From positions 1,667,804 to 1,731,803 of the forward strand of contig JAMPGH010000001.1 of the NCBI GenBank assembly GCA_023664045.1: 64,000 bases of DNA, given 5' to 3'. Under the pieces are notes generated by a model. The model did no database searches and had not been told where the DNA came from. It saw nothing but the letters and a program-made list of their open reading frames with translations. Each line of letters opens with the position of its first letter. Position 1 is the stretch's first letter. This DNA is from Alistipes senegalensis (GTDB taxonomy: Bacteria; Bacteroidota; Bacteroidia; Bacteroidales; Rikenellaceae). Of this stretch, positions 35,944-44,715 are shown in pieces. The position numbers were made by a program, and so were the translations under genes.

Positions 35944-37962
35944 TTATTCCATTTCGGCAACTTGGTGCTCTTGGAAGATGATCTCCTTGATCGTCGCCAC
36001 GGTGCCTGCTTCGCAGCCGCCGAAGTCGAGTACCAGCTGCAGTTTCTCGATATCTTTGCCGGAGAAGTTCGCAGCCTTGTAGACGAACTCTTCATCGGCC
36101 GTTACGGCATGACGGCCGTCGAAGTAGAAAATGCCGTCGTCGGCTGCATCGACCAGTTTGATCGTTACGCCGGGATGATCTTTCGTGCAGGTGATCGAGA
36201 TTCGGAAATCGTAACGTTTGTCGGCGCTCGACGACATGTCGGTGGTGAACTTCACCTGACCCTGCCACTGATCGGAGGTCGCGTCGTTCATCGTGATGAC
36301 GTAGGTGGTGCCCTCCTGCTCGAAGTCGGGATCGCCGATCTGTGCCCAGCCGGCATCGGCGAACCAGAACGTCGGCGACATCGTCGTCTTGGGCCACATG
36401 TTGGCCGCCGATTCGGGATCGAAGAGCGTCGGACCTACCGGCTCGGCCGCCTCGACCGACATGTCGAGCGTGCCGCCGTTGTCCACGAACGTGAAGGTGT
36501 AGAGACCCGCCGTCGCGCCGTCGGTGGCGATGTTGCCGTTGTCTTCGGGAATGTCGAACAGACCGTTTCCGTCGATCGTGCCGTACTTGTCTTTCGTCCA
36601 TTCGACGCCCCAGTTGGCTTGTCCGAAGACCTTGATCGAACCGCCTTCGGCCTTCATGTAGAGGGTGATGCGGTAGGTCTTTTCGTCGATGCGGGCGCAG
36701 GGCAGGGCGTTTTCGGTCGTCCAGCCGATCAGGTTCGACAGCGAGGGCTTGCCGCCGCCGTCGCCGATGATCCAGAGGTCGCCGTTGTTGTCGTAGGTGG
36801 CCGGCTCGCCGTTCTTGAGCGGGAGCACCTTCAGCCACTTGCCGTCCCAGATCACGCGGTATTCGCCGTCTGCAGCCTTGAATTCCAGCGTCGAGGCGTC
36901 CACGTAGTCGAAGAAGTCGGGATCCACCCAGATCGCCGTGAGGTCGATGCCCTTGACCGGGATCTTGTCGCCCTGTGCGAGCCCGGTCTCCACCATGCCG
37001 TTCGCGAAGCCTACGCCGTTGAACGACGTGTCGGCTTCTTCGCCGTTGCTCATCGGCACGAAGTTGTAGTGCCATGCGATCGAGCCGTCGTCGATGCACA
37101 TCTTGATTTCACGGCGCAGCGCCGACGTCGAGGTCTCGAGCAGTTTGTAGCGCGGCGTGTCGAGCGCGGCCTGATTGGGAATGTACGATACGTTGACTCC
37201 CGGGTCGAAGCAAAGGTAGATCTCTTCGATGCCGGCGTCGTTCCAGTTCTGTTCGAACCGGTACTGCGCGTCGAACTTCTCGATGGGGGCCATGTAGTCT
37301 TCGCCCTCTTTCTGGAGGTATTCCGGTTTGTAGCCCGATCCGGCGTTGACGTAAACCATGCCGTCTTCGCCCGGATCGTAGGTGTAGGTGCCGTCGGCGC
37401 TGAAGGTCATCACGTCGTTGTAGAGGCTCCAGTCGGCCTTTTCGTTGGCTGATGCCGACCACCAGTTCAGGCCGTCGCCGCCGCTCTCGCCGCAGCCGAA
37501 GTGGCCCGCCGCGGAGGAGTTCCATACCCACTCCTGCGTGCCGTTGTTCGAAATGGCGTTCTTGTAGGGCGTGTCGTTGAACGGATCGCGATAGGTGTTC
37601 TCGAGCGAGAATTCCACCACCTGCGAGCCTATCGAGATGCCGTTGCCGTTGTAGGCCTTGACTTCGACGCTGTGTTCTCCGGCATCGCGGAAGCGGAGCC
37701 GGAGTCCGTTCTGGGCATAGGCGTACTTTTTGTTGGCTGCTCCGTCGATCTTCTCTTCGCCGAAGATCCACATGGGGATCATGCCCTTGTTCTCCAGATT
37801 GAAGGTTACGTAGTTGGTCTCCTGATCGACTTCTATGCGGATGTCGAAATCGGAGGCTTGGGGCAGTCCGTTGACGTCGGGTTCAGGGTAATCCGTCGTA
37901 CAGGCGGCCGCCAGAAGCGGCAGCGCGAGTGCGGACGCTATGTATTTCCAAAATCTTTTCAT
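35944..37962 (-). CDS. Surface glycan-binding protein (SusE/SusF-position)
   Basis: 672 residues, lipoprotein start MKRFWKYIASALALPLLAAAC. A PKD/Ig-like N-terminal domain (FDIRIEVDQETNYVTFNLEN with an AGEHSVEVKAYN segment) is followed by tryptophan- and tyrosine-rich beta domains and a C-terminal CBM-like sandwich (SSADKRYDFRISITCTKDHP, then KLQLVLDFGGCEAGT). Proteins in this position bind the target polysaccharide outside the cell and feed it to SusCD. I assign the role by position and composition, as the exact Pfam family (DUF5121/5116-like) is uncertain. Confidence 0.85.
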   Translation of the reverse strand: MKRFWKYIASALALPLLAAACTTDYPEPDVNGLPQASDFDIRIEVDQETNYVTFNLENKGMIPMWIFGEEKIDGAANKKYAYAQNGLRLRFRDAGEHSVEVKAYNGNGISIGSQVVEFSLENTYRDPFNDTPYKNAISNNGTQEWVWNSSAAGHFGCGESGGDGLNWWSASANEKADWSLYNDVMTFSADGTYTYDPGEDGMVYVNAGSGYKPEYLQKEGEDYMAPIEKFDAQYRFEQNWNDAGIEEIYLCFDPGVNVSYIPNQAALDTPRYKLLETSTSALRREIKMCIDDGSIAWHYNFVPMSNGEEADTSFNGVGFANGMVETGLAQGDKIPVKGIDLTAIWVDPDFFDYVDASTLEFKAADGEYRVIWDGKWLKVLPLKNGEPATYDNNGDLWIIGDGGGKPSLSNLIGWTTENALPCARIDEKTYRITLYMKAEGGSIKVFGQANWGVEWTKDKYGTIDGNGLFDIPEDNGNIATDGATAGLYTFTFVDNGGTLDMSVEAAEPVGPTLFDPESAANMWPKTTMSPTFWFADAGWAQIGDPDFEQEGTTYVITMNDATSDQWQGQVKFTTDMSSSADKRYDFRISITCTKDHPGVTIKLVDAADDGIFYFDGRHAVTADEEFVYKAANFSGKDIEKLQLVLDFGGCEAGTVATIKEIIFQEHQVAEME

Positions 37963-37992
37963 ATTCGGTAACGTTTTTTTTGACGATGACTG

Positions 37993-39501
37993 TTAGTAGG
38001 CGTTCTGCTGGATGCCGGGATCCTTGTCGACTTCCGACTGCGGAATGGGCCAGTACTTCTTCGACTCGCTCCAGTCGACTTGGCGGTATTCGTGATTGGC
38101 GGCGGTCAGCACCGTCTGCGCCAGCCCGCTGCGCACCAGATCCCAGTAGCGCTTGCCTTCGCCCACGAACTCCTTGTGGCGTTCTTCGATGATGTCGTTG
38201 CGCGTTGCGCCCGTCGCCGTGCTGTGGGCCCGGTCGCGCACCTGCTTCAGGTAGCTCGAGCCGTCCTGACCTAACAGCACCGACAGCTCGGCTGCGTTGA
38301 GCAGCGTCTCGGCATAGCGGTAGATACGTTGGTTGTTGCCTTGATTCATGTTCGCATCGCCCAAGTAGCCGTGGTTGTAGTTCACGCGTCCGGCGTATTT
38401 CAGCAGGAAGTAGCCGGTATCTTGCCAGCGGGCATCGTAGGAGGCTTTGGGGTTGGTTTCGGCCACGTACTTGTCCCAGTTCAGAATGCCTCCGTCGCGG
38501 CGGATGTCGCCCTCGTCGTACATCTCGTAGGCCGATGCGGCTACCGGACCGAATCCCCAGCCGTCGGCGAACGTGTTGTCGTTCTTGATGCCCGGGATTC
38601 CGATCAGAATCGGGTAGATCGTGCCGCCCGTGGCGATGGGAGCGTCCCAGCTGCGTACGCCGCCTTCGGATATGTAGTTCACTTCCCAGATCGATTCGCT
38701 GTTCCACTCGCCGCTCTCCAGCCAGATCGAGGCGAAGTCGGGAACGAGCGAGTACTGGCCGCTCTCGATGATCTCCTTCATGTAGCCGAGCGCTTTCTCG
38801 TAGCGCGTCTCGTCGTTCTGATACATCACCGCTTCGGCGTAGAGCATGTAGGCCATCGCCAGCGAGATGCGGCCTTCTTCGCCGCCTGCGACCTTCATGG
38901 AGAGCGCCTCCATGTCGATGGCTTCCTCGATGCGGGTTACGATGTGTTCGTATACCTCGTCATGACCTAACTGCGCCGCCACGTAGGGGGCCTCCAGATT
39001 GCGGTCGTAGTAGGGGATGTTGCCCCAGAACTTCCAGAGAATCGTGTAATAGTAGGCTTTCAGAATGGTCGCTTCGGCCTTGTAGCGGGCTTTGCGGGCG
39101 TCGCTCATGCCGGGGACGTGGTCTATGTTTTCCAGTACGTGGCACGTGCGGTTGATGCCCGAGTAGGCGATCGTCCAGATCTGGTTGCAGCAGTCGATGG
39201 CCGTGGCCGTGTAGTAGTGGGCTTTCACCAGAATGGGCTGGTCGCCTTCGTTGCTGCCGCCGCAGTAGATGTCGTCGGCCATGATGTCCGAGACCATGCA
39301 GAGGTTGTCGTACTGGTAGAAGTAGTCGAACCACTCCAGCGGATCGTATGCGGCCGTGAGAGCCTGATACATGCGATCTTCGTTGATGAAATATTCGTTG
39401 ATCGGCTCGGAGCCGTTGTGTTTCACGGTGATGAAGTCTTCCGTGCAGGCCGAAAGTCCTACCGCGGCGAGCGTACCGAGCGCTATGATTGTTTTTTTCA
39501 T
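37993..39501 (-). CDS. SusD/RagB family nutrient-binding lipoprotein
   Basis: 502 residues, starting MKKTIIALGTLAAVGLSAC (an alternative ATG lies three codons earlier). The family's TPR-like helices are present (TATAIDCCNQIWTIAYSGIN, SDARKARYKAEATILKAYYY), with the SLAMAYMLYAEAVMYQNDET segment and the C-terminal block NDIIEERHKEFVGEGKRYWD. It forms the hinged lid on the SusC barrel. It is one gene downstream of susC with a 22-base gap. Confidence 0.96.
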   Translation of the reverse strand: MKKTIIALGTLAAVGLSACTEDFITVKHNGSEPINEYFINEDRMYQALTAAYDPLEWFDYFYQYDNLCMVSDIMADDIYCGGSNEGDQPILVKAHYYTATAIDCCNQIWTIAYSGINRTCHVLENIDHVPGMSDARKARYKAEATILKAYYYTILWKFWGNIPYYDRNLEAPYVAAQLGHDEVYEHIVTRIEEAIDMEALSMKVAGGEEGRISLAMAYMLYAEAVMYQNDETRYEKALGYMKEIIESGQYSLVPDFASIWLESGEWNSESIWEVNYISEGGVRSWDAPIATGGTIYPILIGIPGIKNDNTFADGWGFGPVAASAYEMYDEGDIRRDGGILNWDKYVAETNPKASYDARWQDTGYFLLKYAGRVNYNHGYLGDANMNQGNNQRIYRYAETLLNAAELSVLLGQDGSSYLKQVRDRAHSTATGATRNDIIEERHKEFVGEGKRYWDLVRSGLAQTVLTAANHEYRQVDWSESKKYWPIPQSEVDKDPGIQQNAY

Positions 39502-39523
39502 GATCGTCATTCGTTTTTCAGGT

Positions 39524-42500
39524 TTAGAACGTGAGGTTTACGCCGACCGAGAAGGTGCGCGACTGCGGATAGACGCCGCGGTCGATGCCGATCTCGGTTC
39601 CGAAGCTGCCGTTGCCGCCCGTTACTTCGGGATCGCAGCCCGAGTAGTCGGTCAGCGTGAAGAGGTTCTCGGCCTGTACGTATACTCTCAGACGCGAGAT
39701 GCCGGCCTTGCGGGTGATGCGTTGCGGCAGGGTGTAACCCAGCTGTACGTTGCGGGCGCGCAGGAACGAGCCGTCTTCGAGCCACAGATCCGAGCTGCGG
39801 TAGTTCTCGTTGGCCGAGTCGTAGGTGAAGCGCGGGTATTTGTTGGTCGAGCCTTCGCCCGTCCAGCGGTTGAGGATCGTCTTCGGGAGGTTGATGTAGT
39901 AGAGGTCCGTACGGCGCGTAACGTTGAATACTTCGCAGCCGGCCTGACCTTGCAGCAGGATGTTGAGATCCAGACCCTTCCATTCGAATCCCAGATTCAG
40001 GCCGAACGTCCAGTCGGGCATGCCCTTGCCGATCTTCGTGCGGTCGTCGTCGTTGATCGTGCCGTTGCCGTCGACGTCCACGAAACGCACGTCGCCGGGC
40101 TGCGCTTTGGGTTGCAGCAGTTCGCCGTCGGCGTTGACGTAGGAGTTCACTTCATCCATGTTCTGGAAGATGCCGGCGGTTTTCCAGCCGTAGAAGTAGG
40201 GGAACGGCAGACCCACCACGCCGCGCGTCAGCTGGCCGATCTTGTGGCTCGCACCGTAGAGCGCCGGATTTTCGCTGCCCAGATAGGTCAGTTTGTTCTT
40301 GTTGTAGGTCGCGTTGGCCGATACGTGCCATTTGAAGTCGCCGCGGCCGTCGCGGTATCCCAGCTCCAGCTCGACGCCCGAGTTCTTCATGTCGCCGATG
40401 TTGCCGATGGGGGCCGAGTCTCCCGAGTAGGAGGGCACGGGCATGTCGAGGAGCATGCCTCGGGTCTTCTTGTCGTAGTAGTCGATCGAGAAGGTCAGCT
40501 TGTTGTTCAGGAACGCCAGATCGAGACCCACGTCTACCTGACGCGACTCTTCCCACTTCACGTCGGGGTTGGCCAGTCCCGAGGGCTTCGCGCCGATGGC
40601 GATCGATTCGGTGGCCGTGGCGCCCGAGCCGAATACGTAGTTGTTGCCCGAGTTCATGTAGACGGCATAGCGGAAGTCGCCGATGTTGTCGTTGCCGTTG
40701 ATACCCCACGAGGCGCGGAGCTTCATGGCCGAGAGCCAGTCGACATCGCGCAGGAAGGCTTCGTTCTTGATGTTCCAGCCGGCCGATACCGAGGGGAAGT
40801 TGCCCCACTTGTTGTTGGCTCCGAAGCGGCTCGAACCGTCGCGGCGGATCGTCGCTTCGATCATGTAGCGTTCGTCGTAGTTGTAGGATACGCGGCCGAA
40901 GTAGGATGCCAGCCGGTAGGGAATCGAGTTCCAGCTGCCCCAGCCGTTGCGGTCGCCGTCGGTCCGCTGACCGAGGGTGTTGTTGACCGAGATCTTCCAC
41001 GTGTCGTAGGGGTACATCAGGCCGTTGGCTTCGGCACCGACGTTCATCGACGACGACGAGAGGGCCGACTGACCCAGCAGGATGGCTACCGAGTGCTTGC
41101 CGAAGGTCTTTTCATAGGAGAGGACGTTCTCCACCTGCCACAGCAGCGAGCGGTTCATGCTCTGCCATGCGCGGGTGGCGTAGTTGGTCTTCTCGACGAC
41201 CGATTCGTTTCCGTCCTTGTCGTAGGTCGTGTTTTCGGTTACCGTGTCGTAGGCGTAGTTCTTCGACGAGAGGAAGTATTGTTGCGCGTAGCCGTAGCTG
41301 CCCCAGAATGCGAGGTCGATGCCCACCGACGAGCGGAACTTCAGTCCGTCGTAGATCTGCAGCTCGGCGGCGAAGTTGCTCACGAACTTGTCCGTGTGGT
41401 ACTTCTCGCCCGGCAGTTCGAGCGATGCCAGCGGGTTGGTCTGTTCGTTGTAGATCGCACCGTCGGCGATGGTGTAGGCGCGGCCGTTCTTGTCGCGGAT
41501 GATATGGTCGTAGCCGTCAGGGTAGAGGGTTTTGTAACTCTCTTCGGTCGCGGCATCCGCGAAGATCGGTTCCAGCGGCGACATGCCGATGGCCGAACCC
41601 AGCGGCGAGCCGTATTCCGAGTTGGTCGACACGCCTTTCGAGAGGATGCGCGCATAGGAGTTCGAGGTCTGGAGCGTCAGCTTGTTGAGCCAGTCGCGCT
41701 CCTTCGTGCGGTCGAAGATCGTTACGCCGATGTTGGCGCGCAGGGTGATGCGTTCGTAGTTCGAGCGGTCGAAGTTGCCGCCGATGATGCCTTCGCGCGA
41801 AAGATATCCGGCCGAGAGGGAGTAGTTCACGTCGTCGGTGGCTCCGCTGATCGTGAGGTCGTGCTTCATCACCGGGGCGTTGTCGTTGAAGATGGCGCCC
41901 ACCCAGTCGGTTCCTTTGCCGAATGCGTAGGGATCTTCATAACGCGGTGCGGTGCCGCTGTTCACGGCGCCTTCGTTCATCATGATGGCGTATTCGGTGG
42001 CATCGAGCACTTTGGGCTTGCGCCACGGGCTCTGCCAGCCGTAGGAGAAGTCGTAGCTCACTTTGGCGCCGCCCTTCTCGCCGCGCTTGGTGGTTACGAG
42101 GATCACGCCGTTGGTCGCACGGGCTCCGTACACGGCGCCCGAAGCCGCATCTTTCAGTACTTCGATGCGTTCGATGTCGTTGGGGTTGAGGTAGTCGATG
42201 CCGCCCGAGATGGCCAGACCGTCTACAATATATAAGGGCTCCGAGTTGTTGATCGAGCCTACGCCGCGGATGCGCACCTGCGAACTGGCGTCGGGCGCAC
42301 CCGAGGTCGTCGTTACGGTAACGCCCGAGGTCATGCCTTGCAGCACGTTGTCGATGCGGGTCTGCGACTGGCTCTTGAGCTTGTCGGCCGTGATGCTCGA
42401 AATCGCAGCCGTTACGACGCTCTTCTTCTGCGTGCCGTAGCCCACTACGACGATCTCGTCGATCGCGGCCGTATCTTCTTCGAGTACGATGTCATAGTCG

Positions 42501-42772
42501 GTTCTTCCCCCCCCCACGGTGATCCGCTGGGGTTCGTAGCCGAGGTACGTTACGATCAGCACGGCATCGTCTGCCGCCGTGATCGCGAACGAGCCGTCGA
42601 TGCCGCTCAGCACGCCGAGCGCGGTCCCTTCGACTGCGACCGCCGCGCCGATGATCGGCACGCCCGTCGAGTCCTTGACGGTACCCGTTACTTGTCGGTT
42701 CTGTGCGAAGGCACTCCCCGACGATGCCATAATCGCGAAGATTAGGGCGATCTTGAAAGTCAAGGTTTTCAT
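39524..42772 (-). CDS. SusC/RagA TonB-linked outer-membrane transporter
   Basis: 1082 residues. Signal peptide to SAFAQ, carboxypeptidase-D-like domain (VTGTVKDSTGVPIIGAAVAV), plug domain (SSQVRIRGVGSINNSEPLYI, ERIEVLKDAASGAVYGARAT) and a ~22-strand barrel ending in FSVGVNLTF. With SusD it imports oligosaccharides by TonB energy. No N-terminal STN domain is seen, so no direct anti-sigma signalling is expected. A run of nine G on the coding strand falls at codons 86-89 (see separate entry). First gene of the five-gene glycan operon. No SusR, HTCS or ECF regulator is in the window. Confidence 0.96.
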   Translation of the reverse strand: MKTLTFKIALIFAIMASSGSAFAQNRQVTGTVKDSTGVPIIGAAVAVEGTALGVLSGIDGSFAITAADDAVLIVTYLGYEPQRITVGGGRTDYDIVLEEDTAAIDEIVVVGYGTQKKSVVTAAISSITADKLKSQSQTRIDNVLQGMTSGVTVTTTSGAPDASSQVRIRGVGSINNSEPLYIVDGLAISGGIDYLNPNDIERIEVLKDAASGAVYGARATNGVILVTTKRGEKGGAKVSYDFSYGWQSPWRKPKVLDATEYAIMMNEGAVNSGTAPRYEDPYAFGKGTDWVGAIFNDNAPVMKHDLTISGATDDVNYSLSAGYLSREGIIGGNFDRSNYERITLRANIGVTIFDRTKERDWLNKLTLQTSNSYARILSKGVSTNSEYGSPLGSAIGMSPLEPIFADAATEESYKTLYPDGYDHIIRDKNGRAYTIADGAIYNEQTNPLASLELPGEKYHTDKFVSNFAAELQIYDGLKFRSSVGIDLAFWGSYGYAQQYFLSSKNYAYDTVTENTTYDKDGNESVVEKTNYATRAWQSMNRSLLWQVENVLSYEKTFGKHSVAILLGQSALSSSSMNVGAEANGLMYPYDTWKISVNNTLGQRTDGDRNGWGSWNSIPYRLASYFGRVSYNYDERYMIEATIRRDGSSRFGANNKWGNFPSVSAGWNIKNEAFLRDVDWLSAMKLRASWGINGNDNIGDFRYAVYMNSGNNYVFGSGATATESIAIGAKPSGLANPDVKWEESRQVDVGLDLAFLNNKLTFSIDYYDKKTRGMLLDMPVPSYSGDSAPIGNIGDMKNSGVELELGYRDGRGDFKWHVSANATYNKNKLTYLGSENPALYGASHKIGQLTRGVVGLPFPYFYGWKTAGIFQNMDEVNSYVNADGELLQPKAQPGDVRFVDVDGNGTINDDDRTKIGKGMPDWTFGLNLGFEWKGLDLNILLQGQAGCEVFNVTRRTDLYYINLPKTILNRWTGEGSTNKYPRFTYDSANENYRSSDLWLEDGSFLRARNVQLGYTLPQRITRKAGISRLRVYVQAENLFTLTDYSGCDPEVTGGNGSFGTEIGIDRGVYPQSRTFSVGVNLTF
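42507..42515 (-). repeat. G9 homopolymer inside susC
   Basis: Nine consecutive C on the plus strand (G on the coding strand), encoding part of Val86-Gly87-Gly88-Gly89 at the start of the linker before the plug. The displayed length keeps the frame. Loss or gain of one base would truncate SusC near residue 90. Such tracts are prone to slipped-strand change. Confidence 0.85.
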
Positions 42773-42874
42773 AGGCTTTTGTGATTGGTTTAGGTGAGTA
42801 TGGTGTTTTTTTTATCGCTTCCGACCTGATTTTCCAATTTATTTAAAATATGCGGGCCGTTATTTCGCGTACTT

Positions 42875-42882
42875 CAAAAATA
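42875..42882 (-). promoter_or_regulatory. Candidate -7 element of the susC operon
   Basis: TATTTTTG on the minus strand, about 103 bases before the susC ATG. No TTTG at -33 is obvious, which fits a regulated promoter. Confidence 0.45.
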
Positions 42883-43186
42883 ATCATTTTGCGCCGATCT
42901 GCTCTTCTCGTCGCGGAATAAATCGTCGGAATATAATTGAAAAATCATTTAGTATGCTTGTATTCAATATTTTGTAGCTTTTCTTTGGGGCGAAAAAGTG
43001 GATGTTTCCCGTTCCGCTTCCCGCCTCCGATTTCATAAAGTGGAAATAAATTTTTTTATAATTTCATAATTCGTTGATTTTCAGTAGTTGTTTCGATCAT
43101 CTCACCTTAAAAAAAGTGGATAAAGCTGGAGCTTTTCTCTCCCTTCGGGCTTCTTTTTCGCCCCGAAATCGGACGATCCGATCTTT
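42883..43186. other. AT-rich intergenic region, no gene
   Basis: No coding potential. Contains AT-rich blocks and a small hairpin ATCGGA-CGA-TCCGAT (43168-43182) followed by T5 on the plus strand. It separates susC from the radical SAM gene and probably holds the regulatory region of the glycan operon. Confidence 0.4.
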
Positions 43187-44083
43187 TTACAGATGTTCGA
43201 TTCCGCGACGGTAGAGGAGCAGTTCTTCTTCGCTCAGCCGGTCGAGTGCGGCATCCAGTTCGCGGAGCATGCGGGCCCGGTCTTCGGGCAGTCGGCCCAG
43301 CAGCGGCACGGTGTTCGAGACCGTGTGCCCCATGATCGTGGCCGGGAGGGTCAGTCCGGCAAGGAAAGCGCGCAGTTCTTCGATCCGTTCGCGTTCGGTA
43401 GCTTCTTCGAAGCGCCCGGCCGCCACGTCGACCGCCAGCGGCGCCTCCGGGAAAAGCGTCAGCGAGACGATGCCTATGATGTAGGGATGCAGCCGGTTGA
43501 AGAGCGCTGCCGTGGCTTCGGCCGCACGACGGCCGTTGCCGGCGCCTGCCAGCCCGGTCATGTAGGTCAGGTAGTACTCGATGCCCGCTTCGTCCAGACG
43601 CCGGCATTGCTCCAGCGCATCGCTCGCCGTCCAGCCCTTGTTCATGAACTCCAGCGTGGCCTCGTCGCCCGTTTCGGTGCCTATCGAGAGCCCCGTTACG
43701 CCGCGGGCCCGCAGGTCGCGCAGTTCTTCGTCGCTCTTGGCCGCGATGTCCGTGATGCGGGCGAACATGCCGACGGTCCGTACTTTGGGCAGGTGGTCGC
43801 GGATGCGGTCGACGAGCCGCACAAGGCGTCCGTAGCTCAGCACGAACGGATTGGCTCCCACCAGAAAGACGCGCCGTGCGCGGGGTTGGTGGCGGGCGAT
43901 CAGCCGCAGGTCGGCTTCGATCTCTTCGGCACTCGACAGGCGGAATCGAAGATCGCCGTAGAGCGTGCAGAATTTGCAGGCGCGGTGCGTGCAGCCGACG
44001 GTCGCCTGCAACAGCACGGAGTGGGCTTCGTAGGGCGGTCGCCAGACGGTGCCGGTGAAGTGTTGTTGTTCCAAGTCTGTCAT
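43187..44083 (-). CDS. Radical SAM protein, unknown substrate
   Basis: 298 residues from the ATG at 44083 (MTDLEQQHFTGTVWRPPYEA). The open frame upstream crosses the divergent HxlR leader and is not used. The cluster motif is CTHRACKFC, that is C-x4-C-x2-C, one residue longer than the canonical Cx3Cx2C. This spacing is seen in some radical SAM subfamilies. Further radical SAM features are the VFLVGANPF strand, GLSIGTETGDEATLEFMNKG and YYLTYMTGLAG. The fold places it near coproporphyrinogen-oxidase-like/Elp3-like proteins, but the product is unknown. Divergent from the HxlR regulator 230 bases away. Confidence 0.85.
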   Translation of the reverse strand: MTDLEQQHFTGTVWRPPYEAHSVLLQATVGCTHRACKFCTLYGDLRFRLSSAEEIEADLRLIARHQPRARRVFLVGANPFVLSYGRLVRLVDRIRDHLPKVRTVGMFARITDIAAKSDEELRDLRARGVTGLSIGTETGDEATLEFMNKGWTASDALEQCRRLDEAGIEYYLTYMTGLAGAGNGRRAAEATAALFNRLHPYIIGIVSLTLFPEAPLAVDVAAGRFEEATERERIEELRAFLAGLTLPATIMGHTVSNTVPLLGRLPEDRARMLRELDAALDRLSEEELLLYRRGIEHL

Positions 44084-44194
44084 GATTTTCAGTGTGATTG
44101 ATTTTGTTGCGTATCGCAGGTGCGGGCCGCAGCCTCCCGGCGCGGAGGCCCGCAAGCGTGCCTCGCAGGCTGCGGCAAGAAGATGGAATTTTCG

Positions 44195-44202
44195 TATTTT
44201 TG
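44195..44202 (+). promoter_or_regulatory. -7 element of the HxlR gene
   Basis: TATTTTTG, a TAnnTTTG match, giving a ~105-base leader before the ATG at 44314. Confidence 0.55.
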
Positions 44203-44313
44203 CAGCTGCAAGATAACCCCGATTCCGGGTCCGAACAAGAACGCACACGGCTGTCGGTAACTTACGCCGGCATCAGTTTCGGTGAGCCCGAAGTCGTTGC
44301 AACGACAAAAAAA

Positions 44314-44637
44314 ATGAAGAAAAATTCCGACAGACCGCCTTTGTCGCCGGCATGCGCCATGATCGGGCGCCTCGGCAACCGGTGGGTGTTGCTCGTGCTG
44401 CTGACTTTGCACGAGCGGGGCGTGTTGCGTTTCGGCGAGTTGGGACGTGCCGTTCCCGGCGATGTTTCCGAACGGATGTTGGCCTCTACGCTCCGCGATC
44501 TGGAGCAGGCAGGATTGGTGGCGCGCACCGTTTGGCCCGAGGTGCCGCCGCGCGTGGAGTATGCCCTCACGCCGAAGGGCGAATCGTTGATGCCGGTGTT
44601 GACGCCTTTGTTGAGGTGGGCTGAAAAAAACGCCTGA
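44314..44637 (+). CDS. HxlR family transcriptional regulator
   Basis: 107 residues, the usual HxlR length, from the ATG at 44314 (MKKNSDRPPLSPACAMIGRL). It has the winged-helix signature GNRWVLLVLLTL, the recognition region FGELGRAVPGDVSERMLAST with LRDLEQAGLV, and the wing VPPRVEYALTPKGESL. HxlR proteins sense redox or reactive electrophiles, often through a cysteine in the early CPxxxA motif. Here the equivalent segment is SPACAM, so one cysteine remains. Candidate targets are the divergent radical SAM gene and the convergent SDR gene. Confidence 0.9.
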   Translation: MKKNSDRPPLSPACAMIGRLGNRWVLLVLLTLHERGVLRFGELGRAVPGDVSERMLASTLRDLEQAGLVARTVWPEVPPRVEYALTPKGESLMPVLTPLLRWAEKNA

Positions 44638-44660
44638 ACCGAAAAGTTCAGACGTTATTC
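44629..44660 (-). terminator. Terminator between the HxlR and SDR genes
   Basis: AACGCCTGAAC (44629-44639) and GTTCAGACGTT (44646-44656) form a stem with one mismatch. The minus strand continues with T7, so it mainly serves the SDR gene. It overlaps the last codons of the HxlR gene. Confidence 0.7.
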
Positions 44661-44715
44661 TCGTGAAGAGGTCGGGCGTTGTTGTGTGAGAAAGTAGCCC
44701 TCCCCCTGCGAAAAG

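Noticed and set aside
43168-43187. ATCGGA-CGA-TCCGAT hairpin as terminator of the radical SAM gene
   Set aside because: The T run follows on the plus strand only, while the gene is on the minus strand, and the stem is only six pairs.
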